Below are positions 11,542 through 25,086 of a stretch of 64,000 nt of DNA, in pieces. How positions within the stretch are numbered: position 1 is the stretch's first letter; every line of letters starts with the position of its first letter. Source of the DNA: Bisporella sp. PMI_857. Its lineage: Eukaryota > Ascomycota > Leotiomycetes > Helotiales > Helotiaceae. The translations under genes were made by a program, and so were the position numbers. Where the stretch lies: positions 1 through 64,000 of the forward strand of contig JAJSPD010000016.1 of assembly GCA_021307315.1 (NCBI GenBank), in the 5' to 3' direction. Below the pieces are notes generated by a model. That model had not been told where the DNA came from and did not search any database. It worked only from the letters and a program-made list of their open reading frames with translations.

Positions 11542-13662
11542 GGTGGGCTGGGCTGTTATTTTTCGTGGTGCACGAACAACTGACAACGGCAGAAGCAGTG
11601 CAGCCAACCTTATCGAGGCTGGATTGAGTCAGGATTCAAGCGTCTGGAGCTCCCAGGAATTTTGTACAAAGGTGTAGAATATGTTTCAGAAGGATTGAAA
11701 TATATCTAGAGTTTCGAGGAGGGGAGGAATAAGTTGGAGTCTGGCAGTAGGGTATTGGGCTTTTTGATGCTTCCTCGTGTGCTGCAGACGAAACACCAGG
11801 ATCAAGACAATCAGCGATGAAGAGCAATCTTCTTTGTTTGCATTCGTATTGTTGATAGACGTCAGATTCAATTGACAGATGGAATGGAATGATCGTTAAG
11901 TTATGGAGATGTGCTGAGCTCTGAACAAGTTACGGGGCACATGCTCAGGCACGTCGACTTGGGTAAGGCACTAAACGCGCCTCAGACGCGCCCGCACTTG
12001 CTCGACATTCTATGGAGGGGTGGCCTAGGAGCATCCTTTTCTTTACCCTCACTTCGTCCTGTTCGTATTTAAAATATTGATTTATCCGACTTACCACTGC
12101 TGCGTCGTTTTATCAATAAGATGAATTTAACAGCTACTTACTAAGAGAGCGAAACGACATTGCTTGATTGCTCGCTCTCCTCCCATGACTCCTTCCCCTC
12201 TCCTGCTACAGCTGATCTTCTTGGAGCTCTCCAGCGGTGCAACTTCATCGTCCTGCATACTTCTTTACATAGTTAAGAGTTGCTGTTCTGTATTAAAACT
12301 TTCGAATGAAGCATTTGATCAATTTTCAGCAGGTTAGTCATCGGGGACTGTCCCATAAATGAAGTAGGTGGTAGTATGCTGATACTGGCGCCAGCGTCAT
12401 TCCATACATTCGGTGATTCACGATAAATTATGTGTTTATCATACCTGATATGCTACAAATCGTCACCGACTTGCGATTACTCTGGAACCGCCAGATCCTA
12501 TTCAACCTGTTTTACCAGAACATACAGGCAAGCTATATAAAATTGCACAATAGAAAGCCAGCTTTCTCAACGGACCGATCTTAGTTTCCACGCAGTTACA
12601 ATAAGCTTAAGCTTGCTGTAGAGGGATACACTATGCATCAATCCAACTAATATCATAATAACCAAGGCGAGAGACTCTTTGTGAAGAAGGCATTCCGAAA
12701 ATAAGCTACGTATGTAGTGATGACTCTTATGGAGCGTGGTGCACCCTGGTTTTGCCTCATCTGCAGCCACCATTTAAAATCCTCACCGCCAGAGAGTCAG
12801 CCAAAGCGAAAGGGCTCCATTTTGGACATTTATCCGCCTGGTAACCGGGGTATTGCCCGTGCAGTAGTATGCATGGGTTCTCTTCACCAGCATGATGGAA
12901 TCCATTACCAAAGTATGGTCACTGGAACTAATCCACACGGAAAGCTGCCGGTGTTGGATTTCGGTTTTATTCGCTAAGAAAGGTCCGTACATGAAGTCAA
13001 GCTTATCATGAACACATACGCTTTTTTCTTAGTTGGAGCCGTTAGCGGGTCTTAAGATCTCGGAGTAGAAAACGGATTCCCTAGAAGAAGAGAGGAATCT
13101 TGACTCCGATTCACGCCGCTTACTTGTTTGTTGACTAGCTCAGGAGAGCAATGAATTTTAAAATTTTCTTCTCAGGCAGCAGCAACAAAGAAGAAAAACA
13201 AGAAGAGTCAACCACCTTCCATTCTCAACCTCAAGCGAAGCTATATTAGTCAAGCTTCCCTTGGAGCTTACCGTGAACACGGAGTATTTTAGTGAAGGCG
13301 GGTTGTCCCCCCCCCTTGCCCTCCGCCTTTCTGCTTGTGCCCTATCACGCCTTTCTCATACATCACACCCCACCCTAGATCTCTTGTGCAACGCCGCCCG
13401 TAGTCTTGTCCTTGAACATTATCCAACAGTCATTTCTTGCCCGGTGACTCAGGCAGTATATCTAATCTCCCTAGTACGCTCACGTCGTACTTGTGTGATC
13501 AATTCATCTTGATATACCGCTTTGACTCAACCCAATCAGAGTACTTTTCTTCGCCGTAAATTTTGTGGGAGTGCCTGCGTCATCCTTTAAGCTCAACATT
13601 CTCTATTAAAATGTTAACAGGCAGCGTTTCCTAAATTTCTTGTCAGGTAAAACGGAGTCAAG
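11542..13662. other. Divergent intergenic region between CAC2 and the ABC transporter
   Basis: About 2.1 kb between two divergent starts, presumably holding both promoters. Pyrimidine-rich tracts occur, including a run of nine C at 13307-13315. Short frames at 12717-12977 and 13261-13512 lack family features and are not called. Confidence 0.5.
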
Positions 13663-16600
13663 ATGCTCGACTTACACGAGAAATCAACTGCTGCAGGAGC
13701 TGCTGCACTAGCTGTGATTGCTCTATTCGCTATCCCATCCGTGCTAGATCATGTAGCTCATTTTCGCGAGCGAAAGGAAAAGGCAATCCTCTATGAGGAC
13801 AAGGATGGAGTAGCTACCGAGGAATCAATGGCCAAATATTCAACTGCTATTTCAAAGGTATTTTTATCAACTTTTACTACCGCAGGTCTTCTGACCGCAA
13901 TTGCTCTGTCGGTCTTGGACCAGCGCAAGTACCATGATGATCCCTTGTGGGTCGAGAACTGGATGAATGTAGCAGCTTGGGTAAGTGCATGTTCTCCGAA
14001 GAATCCAAGTTGCTAACACTATTCAGGGCCTCATAGTTATCCAGACTATTGGTACAGTTACTCGCAAAACTACAAGAAGTTACACCCTTGGGGTTTACAC
14101 AACGATATCATGCGCGTTCCTTCTAGCAGCGCTCCTCCTTCAGGATGGCTTGCTTCTAGGCAATCCTGCCATCGATGGGCTTGGACCTTCAGAGCATACG
14201 GCCCTTCGGATAACCCAGCTCGTACTCGCTATTCTTACCGCATTTACTGGAGTTTCTCTCACCCGCCGACCAGAGGTTTACAAGGATGGAAAACTAGTTG
14301 ACGGTATGTATACTGCTTCGGCACTTAGCAGATATAGCTTTTCGTGGGTTGCGCACCTGCTCGCGCTTGCGAATAAGAAACGGCGCCTCGAGCTGGAAGA
14401 TCTTACAAAGATGGACCATTATACTCGTTCCAAAGACCTCAGTCAGTCTTGGACTGCCAAAGAACGGCCTCGGAAGTTATGGATTGAAGTTCTCATTGCC
14501 CACAAGTGGCCGTTTATTATCCAGTGGTTCCTAACCTTGATTCAAGCATTTGGAAATTTCGCCCCACAATTTGTTAATTTTCACCTTCTGAAAATTCTCG
14601 AAGGTCGAATTCCTGGACAACCCATCAATAAGGAGGCTTGGATCTGGGTAGTGGTACTAACAGTAGCCACTATTGGTGCGTCCTGGATCGAGTCTTGGCT
14701 CTTTTGGATATCTTGGTCCGAAGTTGCGATTCCGATTCGAGCCCAGCTCTCAGCCCTCATATTCCAGAAGGCTTTGCGGCGAAAGGATGTGAAAGGAGCA
14801 ACTAAATCGAAGAAGGCGAACGCAGAAGGACCGGATGTTTCAGAGACAGCAATGGGAGACTCATCCGCTCAAGACAAGCCAGAGCTCCCTCCTGAGGATG
14901 GAGAGGAGGAAGCGGATCCAAAAACAAAGCAGTCTACAGTGAACTTGATTGGTGTTGATGCAAAGCGAATTTCTGACTTCTGCTCTTTCAATTACTTCTT
15001 CCCAGGCAGTCTTTTTAAACTCATTGTGTCGTTTACTTTCCTGTTGAGCATCATTGGCTGGAGAGCCTTAATCGCTGGCTTTTGTGCAATGGCCCTCACA
15101 ATACCTGTAAATATCTACTTCAGCAAGCGCTACGCGAATGCTCAGGATAGGCTCATGAAAGTCCGTGATGTCAAAATGGGGGTGGTTACTGAAGCACTAC
15201 AAGGTACTATTGCACACCCAGCGTATTTGTCTCATGGATCACTAATCATGGATAGGCATTCGACAAATCAAATTTTCTGCCCTTGAGGCAAATTGGCACG
15301 AAAAAATTGGAAAGGTGCGACGAAAGGAATTAAATGAGCAGTGGGCTGTATACATGTGAGTCTTGGCATAAACCTTGTGGATTGATAAACTAATATCTGA
15401 TAGCTCCGATACATTTCTCCTCTTGTAAGTTAATATTACTAACTATAAAGCGATCTGTGAATTGAATGTTTGAAAAGCCCCTTGAGCTTCAGCTAATGAT
15501 CGTAGTTGCTGGATCGCAAGCCCAATTCTTCTTTCGGCGACTGCTTTAGCGGTATACGCTTTCCAATACGAAACACTCACCCCTGCTGTCGCATTCACAG
15601 CTATTGGAGTGTTCGCAAATCTTGAGGTTACTTTGGCTGTTATTCCAGAATTGACTACTGATCTCATTGACGCTTATATATCCGTGGAGAGAGTCGATAA
15701 ATATCTCAACGCGCCTGAGATCAGCAAGAACACGAGCGACGGTTCCAACATTTCATTCGAAAATGCATCGTTTGCTTGGCCCTCAGATGAAGAGAAGGAA
15801 GATGGGGACGACCGATATGTCCTCAACAAGGTGAACATCTCGTTTCCTGAGAACGAGCTCAGTGTCGTCAGCGGCAAGACAGGCACCGGCAAAAGTTTGC
15901 TGCTAGCCGCTATACTCGGAGAGGTTGATCTGCTATCTGGAAAGATCAATGTCCCTCGTCAACCAAACACGCGTGATAGATGGGATCACCTCGCAACCGC
16001 CGCCGACTGGATTATTCCATCATCCATAGCTTTCGTGGCACAGATCCCATGGATTGAAAACGCCAGCATCCAGGACAATATCCTGTTCGGCTTACCATTT
16101 GATGAGCAGCGATACAAGAAGGTTATTGAAGTATGTGCTCTTAAGAAGGATCTGGATATGTTGACGGATGGAGAGAATACCGAAATTGGGGCGAATGGAA
16201 TCAATCTTAGTGGTGGACAGCGCTGGCGAGTTACATTCGCTCGCGCTCTTTACTCCCGCGCTGGTATACTAGTCCTAGACGATATTTTCAGCGCGGTTGA
16301 TGCACATGTTGGACGATACATTTTCGAAAATGCGTTGACAGGCGAACTGGGAGTTGGACGAACACGCATTCTAGTAACCCACCACGTCTCTCTTGTCAAG
16401 TCAAGAGCAAAGTACGTGGTCGAGCTGGGTGATGGAACAGTGGAGCATGCGGGTCTACTCTCAGAATTGGAGGAAGCTGGCACATTACAGAAGATCTTGA
16501 GTCACGAACCACAAGAGTTAGAGATCGATGAAGATCCTACGGTAGTTAACTCAGAAGATTCTGATACCGATATCGGCGAGCCTTTGAAGAAAATTGAATC

Positions 16601-18683
16601 TAATAAAACCGCTAAGAAATTTGTCGAGGAGGAATCAAGAGAGCAAGGCCGGGTCAAAAGTCATATATATTTGGGGTATTTGAAGGCAAGTGGAGGCTTC
16701 CCATTTTGGATCATTGCTGCGCTGTTATTTTCATTGCTGCAGTCACTCACAACAGGTAAGGCAGCTCTTTTTCAAGGATATATTGTAATTTTGCATGCTA
16801 ATAAATGATAGGTCGTTCCTGGTGGCTCAAAATCTGGACTGGTGATGGCCAAACAGCTAGTAAGGCGACTTCTCATGCCCTCAGCTACTCCCTACATACA
16901 TACAACTTCCAAACTATTACAACAAGCTCCAATTCAACCGTGCAAGCATTATCAGACCGCGAAGATGATAATTTAGCTTTCTATCTTGGAATATATGTTG
17001 CTTTCTCCGCTTCGGCTGCTCTTATGGGTGTTGCCCGGTACTACTGGATATTCTGCGGCGCGATCCGTGCATCCAAACAGCTTTTCGAGAAGCTCAGCTT
17101 CACTATCTTGCGAACACCTCTACGGTGGATGGATACTGTCCCATTAGGAAGAATCTTGAACAGGTTTACAGCCGACTTCAACGTAGTTGACTCGAGACTC
17201 TCAAGTGATATCGCCTTCGGTGCACACAATGTCTTCCGCCTTATTGGTGTTGTTGTAGCTGGGTAAGTGTTGACTCAAAGACTATTTTGACATATGCTAA
17301 TATCCGTCTAGAGTCTTCGTATCGCCCTATGTTCTTGTCCTAGCACTTATCCTCTTCGCACTCTGCATCTGGATTGCCATACTCTACCTCCACGGCGCTC
17401 GCGAAGTCAAACGACTTGAATCAAACGCCAAATCGCCAGTCTTTGAACAATTCGGCTCTGCGTTGACAGGAGTCGGCACAATCCGTGCTTTTGCAAAGAC
17501 TGATATTTACGTAGAGCGAATGTTCAAAAAGATTGACGATCATAGCACAACGTTCTGGCATCTTTGGGTCTTCAACCGTTGGATGGGCTGGCGCATGTCT
17601 ATAGTTGGAGGCTTTTTCGCAACTGTTGTAGCAATCATGATCATCTTGCTACCAGGTATCGACGCCTCCTTAGCCGGCTTCGCTCTTAGCTTCGCTCTCG
17701 ACTACGGCCAAACAGTCATCTGGACCATAAGGCACTATACTAATCTCGAACTTGACATGAATGCCGCAGAGCGCATCATTGAATATTCCAATTTGCCTAC
17801 CGAATCCCTCGATGGCGCTGATCCTCCTGCAGCATGGCCGAGTGAGGGCCGTCTCGAAGTTAATGACTTAGTCATTGGCTACGCGCCAGATCTCCCACCT
17901 GTCCTAAAAGGCCTAAGCTTCAGCGTCGCGCGCAACGAACGCATCGGTGTTGTTGGCCGCACCGGCGCAGGTAAATCTTCCTTGACCCTTGCACTCTTCC
18001 GCTTCCTTGAAGCTCGCGAAGGCAGCATCCACATCGATGGACTGGACATCTCGACCATCAAACTTCACGCGCTGCGTTCGCGTCTCGCAATCATCCCCCA
18101 AGACCCCGTTTTATTCTCTGGTACCGTACGATCCAATTTAGACGCCTTCGATGAGCGTACCGACTCTGAGCTCCGTGATGCCTTAGAGCGCGTTCATCTC
18201 GTCACTCCCTCCGCTTTGGCAACACCCAGGGACACAACAGACGACTCCCCCGCCACTGCCACTGCGTCAAGCTCTAACACAAACTCGAACAAGAATATTT
18301 TCACCTCATTAAGTTCGCCCATCACAGAAGGCGGCCTCAACCTCTCCCAAGGCCAACGCCAGCTCCTCTGCCTAGCGCGCGCCATCGTGGCCCGTCCCAA
18401 GATCATGGTTCTCGATGAAGCCACCTCTGCTGTCGACATGGCGACCGATACTCTTATTCAGCGGAGCATTCGGGAGGAGTTTACTGACTCAACACTAATT
18501 GTAATCGCGCATCGACTGAGCACCATTGCTGATTTCGATAAGATCTTGGTACTGGATGACGGAAAGGTCGCAGAGTTTGGGACGCCGAAGGAGTTGTTGG
18601 AAAGTGCTAAAGGAATATTTAGAGGTATGGTAAGTGAGAGTGGTGAAAGGGAAAAGTTGGAACAGATGATTCTGGGTTCCTAG
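13663..18683 (+). CDS. Full-length ABC transporter, ABCC/MRP type
   Basis: ATP-driven exporter of the multidrug-resistance-associated protein class, resembling fungal bile-acid/conjugate pumps; vacuolar or plasma membrane. Exons: 13663-13980, 14027-15203, 15256-15355, 15404-15424, 15506-16755, 16812-17262 and 17312-18683, giving about 1562 aa. Order: an N-terminal helical TMD0, TMD1 with an acidic/charged insertion (about 390-430), NBD1, linker, TMD2, NBD2. NBD1 has Walker A GKTGTGKS (about 662), signature LSGGQ (about 773) and Walker B LVLDD, where the catalytic Glu is Asp as is usual for ABCC. NBD2 has Walker A GRTGAGKS (about 1321), signature LSQGQ (about 1450) and Walker [13 protein letters not shown] with Glu present. 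So only site 2 looks fully hydrolytic. Exon 4 is just 21 nt. Substrate cannot be read from sequence. Confidence 0.92.
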
Positions 18684-19379
18684 CCTATCTGCTTGTCTAC
18701 ACTTTTTAGAGCGAAGTTCTTTTCGGCGTCGTTGGAATATCAAGTTTGCGAATCGGTGTGTTCACTGGCGTTGAGCATTGCTTTTAGATACACTCTTCAT
18801 GCATATTCTTTGCGCGCTCAGGCATCCTCTGGATCTTGTCTGTACCTTGGCACTTTAGACTATTCCTGAAAATAAGATACCACATACGCTCGTCTTTCCC
18901 GCGCAGCTTGTATCCAAGTTCTTTTTCTTTCTTTCTAGCATCATGACCGAGTCACCTGATACGAGACATTTAACCTGCCTGACACGACTAGAGCTTATCT
19001 ATTCAATCCCACCTTCCATCAGAAACCCAGGACCACGGCGTGGCATAAGGGGGAAAGTTCAGTGTTACACAAACCGATGTATGGTCTCCAGAACTGCAAT
19101 GGGGCACGGACATAGCTGCCAATGCAACTTCAAGGCTCATCTCACAAGCTACGGTATCAGGTACACCAGCGAGGGTAAATCTGGGTAACATAAGTTAATG
19201 CGGAAGAATGTGGCATAAATGAGTGGATAGTGATCCATGAATCGTGCGGTTGCACTTTTGGCCCCCATAAGGAAGTAGACAGAAGAAAATATTGTTGTTG
19301 CGAGTAGGCTCTCAATTATCCACAACACCGTTAATCCCATTAAACCACCAAGCCGGCTCACCAGCTCTCGCGGACGACG
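18684..19379. other. Intergenic region
   Basis: Follows the ABC transporter. No coding structure or RNA gene recognised; the small frames on both strands near 18943-19191 look like chance. Confidence 0.4.
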
Positions 19380-21602
19380 GCGGAGGCAGTGAGCAGAAGC
19401 AGCGTAGTCGAAGACACCGTTTCTGAGCTGAATAGGCTTGCATATAGAGCTATTGCCGTGAGCAGGAATTTACAACGGCTAGAAAGTACTTCAAACGCAC
19501 CACGAAGCCGTGGCGGAATTTGTCTCAGAAGCCTTGCAACTGTCTGCAATTTTGAACAGTACCAAATCACTGTTTGACGATTATGGCCTCCCGTATTTCA
19601 AGGCCCCAGGCGTCGATGAACTAGGTCCAATATTAAGCAGAGTTGCTGAGGTGCTCTGGAGGGTTGACAATCTTATCAAGCTACCCACCAAACAAACTTT
19701 TAAGATATGGATGGGCAACCCCCCTATTTGAGGATATAACTCAGCAGATTATCTCAATCAAACAATCATTGAATCTGATATTGAGTCTATACATATTGTA
19801 AGAAGAAATTTTAGTAAAGTAAGCACTTCAAAGATAATCTGCGCACCTCGCTGTTCCTACACTTACTTTAGCAGCCATCTGGGAGTACCGAGAATAGCGA
19901 TATACGCGAACAGAAACCCGAGAATGCTCTAGAATATTGGATATCCAGAGTTGTGTCTTCTAGTCAACATATCACTCCACGGGAGCTAGGGAATACTTTC
20001 AGTCTTCCTACGGAGAAGGTAGTCCCATCTATACACATGATGTATGTATCGCCCACAACCAGCTTTCTTGCCATATTCGTCACAAATCTGACACGTAAGC
20101 CAAGTTTTGCTCTCGCAGAAGCGGAAGACCCTGAAGCATCGATGACAGTTCCATTTTCCAAATCAACGTTTCTCAAGATACTTAGAATATTTAATTTGCC
20201 ACCTGCATATCTGCAGGCAATTTTTACCGGCACAGTCAGAACTTCCTGCTTCATAGGGAGTAATGCTTCTACCACACAAATTGAGTGGACCAAGGACTTA
20301 GTCTCTGATATATACTAATTTCGAATCAGGCTTCGTGTACCGCTGTCCAAATTCGATAACTGAGAACTGGGCGTTGGCAATGTCCTTGGATAAGGCTCAA
20401 AATCGCACGACCGGCATAGTCTTTGGATTGCTCCCAAAAGAATTTGAAGAAGTTCTAGCATTTCTCGGAGACCTTAACTCACACAATTCACATCCCATGC
20501 AATTGCCCATAATACTTTGCGAGCTTCGGACTGACTCTGACTCTCGAAACGTCAAAAGGCATCATCCAATCTTTTCCAAGTTGAGCTCCAAACACGAATG
20601 CATAGCTATGACCTTCCTGGATCTAAGCACACAACAACGGAGCTAAACTATGATGATGTAACTAGGAAATTGAACGGGATTATATCGAGATTGTCATTCC
20701 ACCAAATGCGCCTGGAGGCAACTATCAATTCTCTGGAATATATTAAGGGATGCGAGCACTACTTCCGGGGGGACAAGATAAGACTTCCAAGCCCCTGCGT
20801 TCTCGAATTGATGAAGTTGCGAATGAGAACCAGGCACTTTTAGCAGAAGTGAAATGTAATCAGAGGATTGCTCAAAGCCAGTTGGATGTTGTAGGTCTCT
20901 TCCATGAATGCCTAATCTTGTCAAGAGTATTCTTTGTCGGTGATACCTAACCAGAAGAAGGTATATAATCTCGTCGTCCAAAGAGACAATCGATCCAACC
21001 TGGGAATGGCAGCAGCATCGAAAGATATAGCGGAAGCTGCAAAATACGATAGTTCTGCTATGCGAACCCTAGCCTTCATGAGTATTGTGTTTCTGCCTGC
21101 AACATTTGTAGCGGTAGGCTACCTTTCAGATATATCCTGAATGCTCTAACAAGATAGTCATTCTTTTCCATGTCCATGTTTGACTGGAAAGCCAAAAAAT
21201 GGTCTGCGGTCGCATCTACAAGACTGTGGCCCTATTGGGTTGTGAGCATACCTCTTACATTGGTAATCATGGCTATTTGGTGGACCTGGCTTGTACGTCA
21301 CCTCTCTGAAAACTTCAGGCAAAATTCCTCGTAGCTTACACAGAGGAACAGCGCCGTGATCTTGATCGCGAACACACGTCTCGCTTAGAAGGCGTAGTCG
21401 AGCTGTTGTGGGATTCCAGGATATATATGACAGTCTTGATCTTGATCAAGGGACTAAGGGCGAGAAGGACAGGAAAGCCTCGCATTATGGGATGCGCAAA
21501 AGAAAGAAGGAGACCGTGGCCGATTTAGAAGTCGGAGCTTCTGAAAACAATGCGCCACTGTTCCGAAGAATGATGACTGGGCAAGGACCAAGACGTCGAT
21601 AA
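19380..21602 (+). pseudogene. Decayed CorA-like (Mg2+-transporter-domain) fungal gene
   Basis: Family similarity is clear only when several frames are combined. Fragments in order: VSEALQLSAILNSTKSL and RVAEVLWRVDNLIKL (from 19510), EDITQQIISIKQSLNLILSL (19730), a block at 19872-20317, CPNSITENWALAMSLD (20335), DDVTRKLNGIISRLSF (about 20650), DEVANENQALLAEVKCNQR (about 20800), then VYNLVVQRDNRSN and a first helix MRTLAFMSIVFLPATFVA. An FFSMSMFDW motif and a second helix WVVSIPLTLVIMAIWW follow. This is the C-terminal two-helix CorA-like arrangement found in many fungal signalling-type proteins. Frame changes without an adequate intron occur near 19719-19724, 20318, 20640 and 20767-20772, while several introns near the 3' end still have good GT-AG ends. 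I read it as a recently inactivated gene; the exact 5' end is unknown. Confidence 0.65.
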
Positions 21603-22447
21603 CGAGCATACTGCCAACCTCGTCCCCGCGTTCGTCAACTTCACTGGCTTTGCTTTACCATTTCTTGGTCTACAAGGGTTTTTTGTTAAGTGTGAAGGTA
21701 CATTTGCAGAGAATCATGGACGGCATCGCTCGCTGCACTTGATAGAAGGGAATATATTTTGTAAAGCTACGCTTCTAACATCAGAGTCGAAGTCATAGAA
21801 TGAGGTGGCAATCTGTGTTATTTGTATAAAGAGTTGATTAAGGGCTGCAATATGAACTGCCAGAAATGAACTTATGATATATGTGCGCTAGCTAGAACAG
21901 GAAAGTATGTAGATGTGGAAGGGAACGACCCTCAGTTATCATCCGATAGCAAAGGTACCCTCTCTACCTGCGCGTAAAGGAATCGCAGCATATTTATCAT
22001 CCATTAGGTTCCACATTAAGAAAATTCAGTTGCAATAGGTATTGAAAGCTACACACAGGTTGATTTATGAAAAAGGCAACAGTTAAAGCAAAACAAGAAA
22101 ATATTAATGACCCAAGATATCGATCTAGTCCGATTACGCGAATACTTGCTCGGCAGGATGTGCAGAAGAGATGCATCAATTGTGCTTGAACACCAGACAC
22201 GCCCAACTTTGCGATGTAAAATCTGGTAGGTTTGACCGAATGGGATTGTCCAAGTAGAGAGCCTTAGGCATAAATACGTCTAGGCTGTATGCTTGCTTCC
22301 TGGGGTTGCCCATTGGAGATCCCAACCTGGCACATTGGTATATGCTTGTCATATCGCTTGGGGGACATTGGCATACCTGATAATTGCCCCTCTGTACCTC
22401 CATCGCCCGGCTTTTATATGTCTTCGTTCCCAGTGCACGATCAATGT
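21603..22447. other. Intergenic region before the SUMO gene 3' end
   Basis: Holds the 3' flank of the plus-strand CorA relic and the minus-strand SUMO gene. No gene recognised. Confidence 0.4.
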
Positions 22448-22820
22448 TCACTGGCCGCCCAGCTGCTCAATATTGACCTTAACCTCATTCTTTCCTTCCC
22501 CCATCTCAAGCTGATTACATAAATTAGCTTCCTCATCGCACGAACATCGGCCATGAATAACGTACCAGCTTAGGAGTATCATCTGGCAAAAGCCGCTTCC
22601 CATCAAAATGGAACCGACACGATCCGGGATCGATGTTCTTTTCCTTGCAGTAGGCATCCATTAACTTGCCTAATTTGGTTTTGGCCTTGAGCTGGAATTG
22701 CAACTCGTTGTCATTGGAATCTATGACAACAATGTTGACACGCCGTTCGCCTTTGGATATATCCTGGCTTCCAGCACCGTTGGCAGCGCCTTCTTCAGCC
22801 GGGCTGTCGTTGTCGTACAT
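22448..22820 (-). CDS. SUMO (small ubiquitin-related modifier) precursor
   Basis: Ubiquitin-fold protein conjugated to lysines of mainly nuclear proteins. Two exons (22820-22566 and 22510-22448) give 105 aa. An acidic/Gly-rich N-terminal tail (about 1-25) precedes the fold, which contains RVNIVVIDSNDNELQFQLK, KLGKLMDAYC, CRFHFDGKRLLPDDTP and EVKVNIEQLGGQ. The diglycine at 103-104 is followed by a single Gln, so a Ulp-type protease need remove only one residue. The intron (22565-22511) begins GTACGT and splits the fold after DTPKL; without it the diglycine is lost. The gene is divergent from the SSADH gene. It is probably the sole SUMO (SMT3 orthologue), but copy number cannot be judged from this window. 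Confidence 0.92.
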
Positions 22821-23379
22821 GATATCTTGTAGCTAATTGGGTGCGGCGTAGTGAAGCAGGCGTAGGGCGTACTTATCGAGTGGTTGTAAGCTAGGTCGGG
22901 AGGAGCAGATAGGCAAAGCTGAGATCGGTGTGGTGTTAATTAGAAGCTCGGAATGATGCGCCAATGAGAAAGCTTTATGGGTGTAAAATAGCTACTGTTA
23001 AAAAAGACACTCGCCGAAGCCGAAGCGACCACCTGTATGATGTCCCGAAAGACTCTTGATGTCGTAAAGTTGAGCTCTTTAAGCTTCCTATACCAGCTGA
23101 GGCAAGAAAGTCCAAGACACGCTGAGCATGCGCGTTGGCACGTGACCAACGATAATTTGATATCCTTTCTCTTCCTCGGTTATACTTGCCTATTATGACA
23201 TGACGTAGAAGCTCTAAAATGTCCCCCCTCATTATTTGTTTAACTAAACACCAGTTCTGGAGCCAACAACCCTTCTGTTCGCGCCAATTGATGCTCCGCC
23301 TTTCCCCGATGCCGCTCCTCTTTTGATTCAACAGCTGTATCTTGCAGAGAGATCCGGCTCTCGGCAGTTTTCATCAATC
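22821..23379. promoter_or_regulatory. Divergent promoter region, SUMO / SSADH
   Basis: 559 bases separate the two divergent start codons, so both promoters must lie here. No specific operator is claimed. Confidence 0.45.
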
Positions 23380-25086
23380 ATGCGTCTTTCGTTATATAGA
23401 TTCGCAGTGTCGTCTGCGCAAATTGCTCCCAGATCCAGGTTTCAAGCCTTTAGCTTACCTTCCCTTCAACGACAAGCTTCCAGCATGCCGCATAGTGTAC
23501 CAAAACTCATGGACCAGTCCTTACTGAAGACCCATGTTGCCTATGTTAATGGCGAATGGGTCGCAGCAAACTCAGGAAAGACCTTTGAGGTCACTGGTAC
23601 TTGTGTTCCACAAATATGACTGTAATTCGCTCACTTCTCTACTCTAGATCCATCTTCTGGCAAGATAATAGGGCATGCTCCAGAATTCGACTCTGCGGAC
23701 ACTCAGAAAGCCATTGATGCCGCTTATGCCGCCTTCCCATCTTTCAAGACCACCACTGGTCGTGAAAGATCGAAGCTGTTGAGAAAATGGTATGATTTGA
23801 TGGTCAGTAAAGCTTCAGCCGGTTACATCACGAGTAAATATTGATGTTTTTGGCAGATTGAGAATGCGGACGACCTTGCTAAGCTCATTACATGGGAAAA
23901 TGGCAAACCATTGGCAGATGCAAAAGGAGAAGTCATCTATGCGGCCAATTTCTTTGAATGGTTCAGCGAGGAGGCACCGAGAATATACGGCGACACCATA
24001 CCTGCATCGATCCCAGGAAACAGAATTGTAACATTAAAAGAACCTGTAGGAGTCTGTGGTCTGATTACACCGTGGAACTTTCCGGCCGCCATGGTTACAA
24101 GGAAAATCGGTCCAGCTTTGGCAGCAGGATGCACCGTGGTTGCCAAATCTCCAGGAGAAACACCATTCACATCTCTCGCAATCGCCGAGCTTGGTCACCG
24201 AGCTGGCATACCTAAGGGCGTGTTCAACATTGTCAGTGCACTACATAACACCCCAGAGGTAGGAGAGCTACTCACTACTTCACCAATAATCAAGAAAGTC
24301 TCCTTCACTGGCTCAACTGGTGTAGGAAAGCTTCTCATGAAACAGTCCTCTTCGACATTGAAGAAGCTATCGTTCGAGCTCGGAGGAAATGCCCCTTTCA
24401 TTGTATTCGATGATGCGAATCTAGATACAGCCGTTGCAGGTGCTGTTGCAAGTAAATTTCGCTCCTCTGGCCAGACTTGTGTGTGCGCAAATCGTATTTT
24501 TGTTCAGTCAGGCATCTACGATGAGTTCGCGCAAAAATTAGCTGCCAAGGTTAAGGACTTCAAAGTTGGAGGTGGCTATGAGGAAGGTGTCACTCATGGG
24601 CCGCTGATCCACGACCGGGCTGTCAGCAAAGTCGATGCACATGTGCGTGATGCTGAGAAGAAAGGCGGCAAGATTATTCAAGGAGGACAGAAGATGCCTG
24701 AGCTAGGAGACAATTTCTACCAACCCACAGTCATCACTGGTGTGACTACCGATATGCAAATTGCCACCGAAGAAACATTTGGCCCAGTTGCCGGACTCTT
24801 CAAGTTTGATACTGAAGATGAGGTTGTCAAGATTGCAAACTCAGCCGAAGTCGGTCTCGCAGGATATTTCTTCTCAAGAGATATCCAACGAGTATACAGA
24901 GTTGCCGAGGCGTTAGAAGTGGGAATGGTCGGCGTCAATACCGGCTTGATCAGTGATCCAGCCGCGCCATTTGGTGGTGTAAAAGAGAGTGGATTTGGAC
25001 GTGAGGGGTCCAAGTATGGTATCAGCGAATACCAGGTGACAAAGATGATCACTTATGGTGGCATGGGGCAGCCACTGCAATCGTAA
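23380..25086 (+). CDS. Succinate-semialdehyde dehydrogenase, probably mitochondrial
   Basis: Oxidises succinic semialdehyde to succinate with NAD(P)+, the last step of the GABA shunt. Exons 23380-23596, 23648-23802 and 23857-25086 give about 533 aa. The first 35 or so residues are rich in Arg/Ser and lack acids (MRLSLYRFAVSSAQIAPRSR), a mitochondrial-type presequence, so the ATG at 23380 is preferred. ALDH motifs: PWNFPAAMVTRKIGPALAAG, FTGSTGVGK, general base Glu298 in FELGG and catalytic Cys332 in GQTCVCANR, then ETFGPVAGLF near the C-terminus. The FRSSGQTCVCANR context is characteristic of the SSADH branch. A paralogous semialdehyde dehydrogenase role is possible but less likely. Confidence 0.93.
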
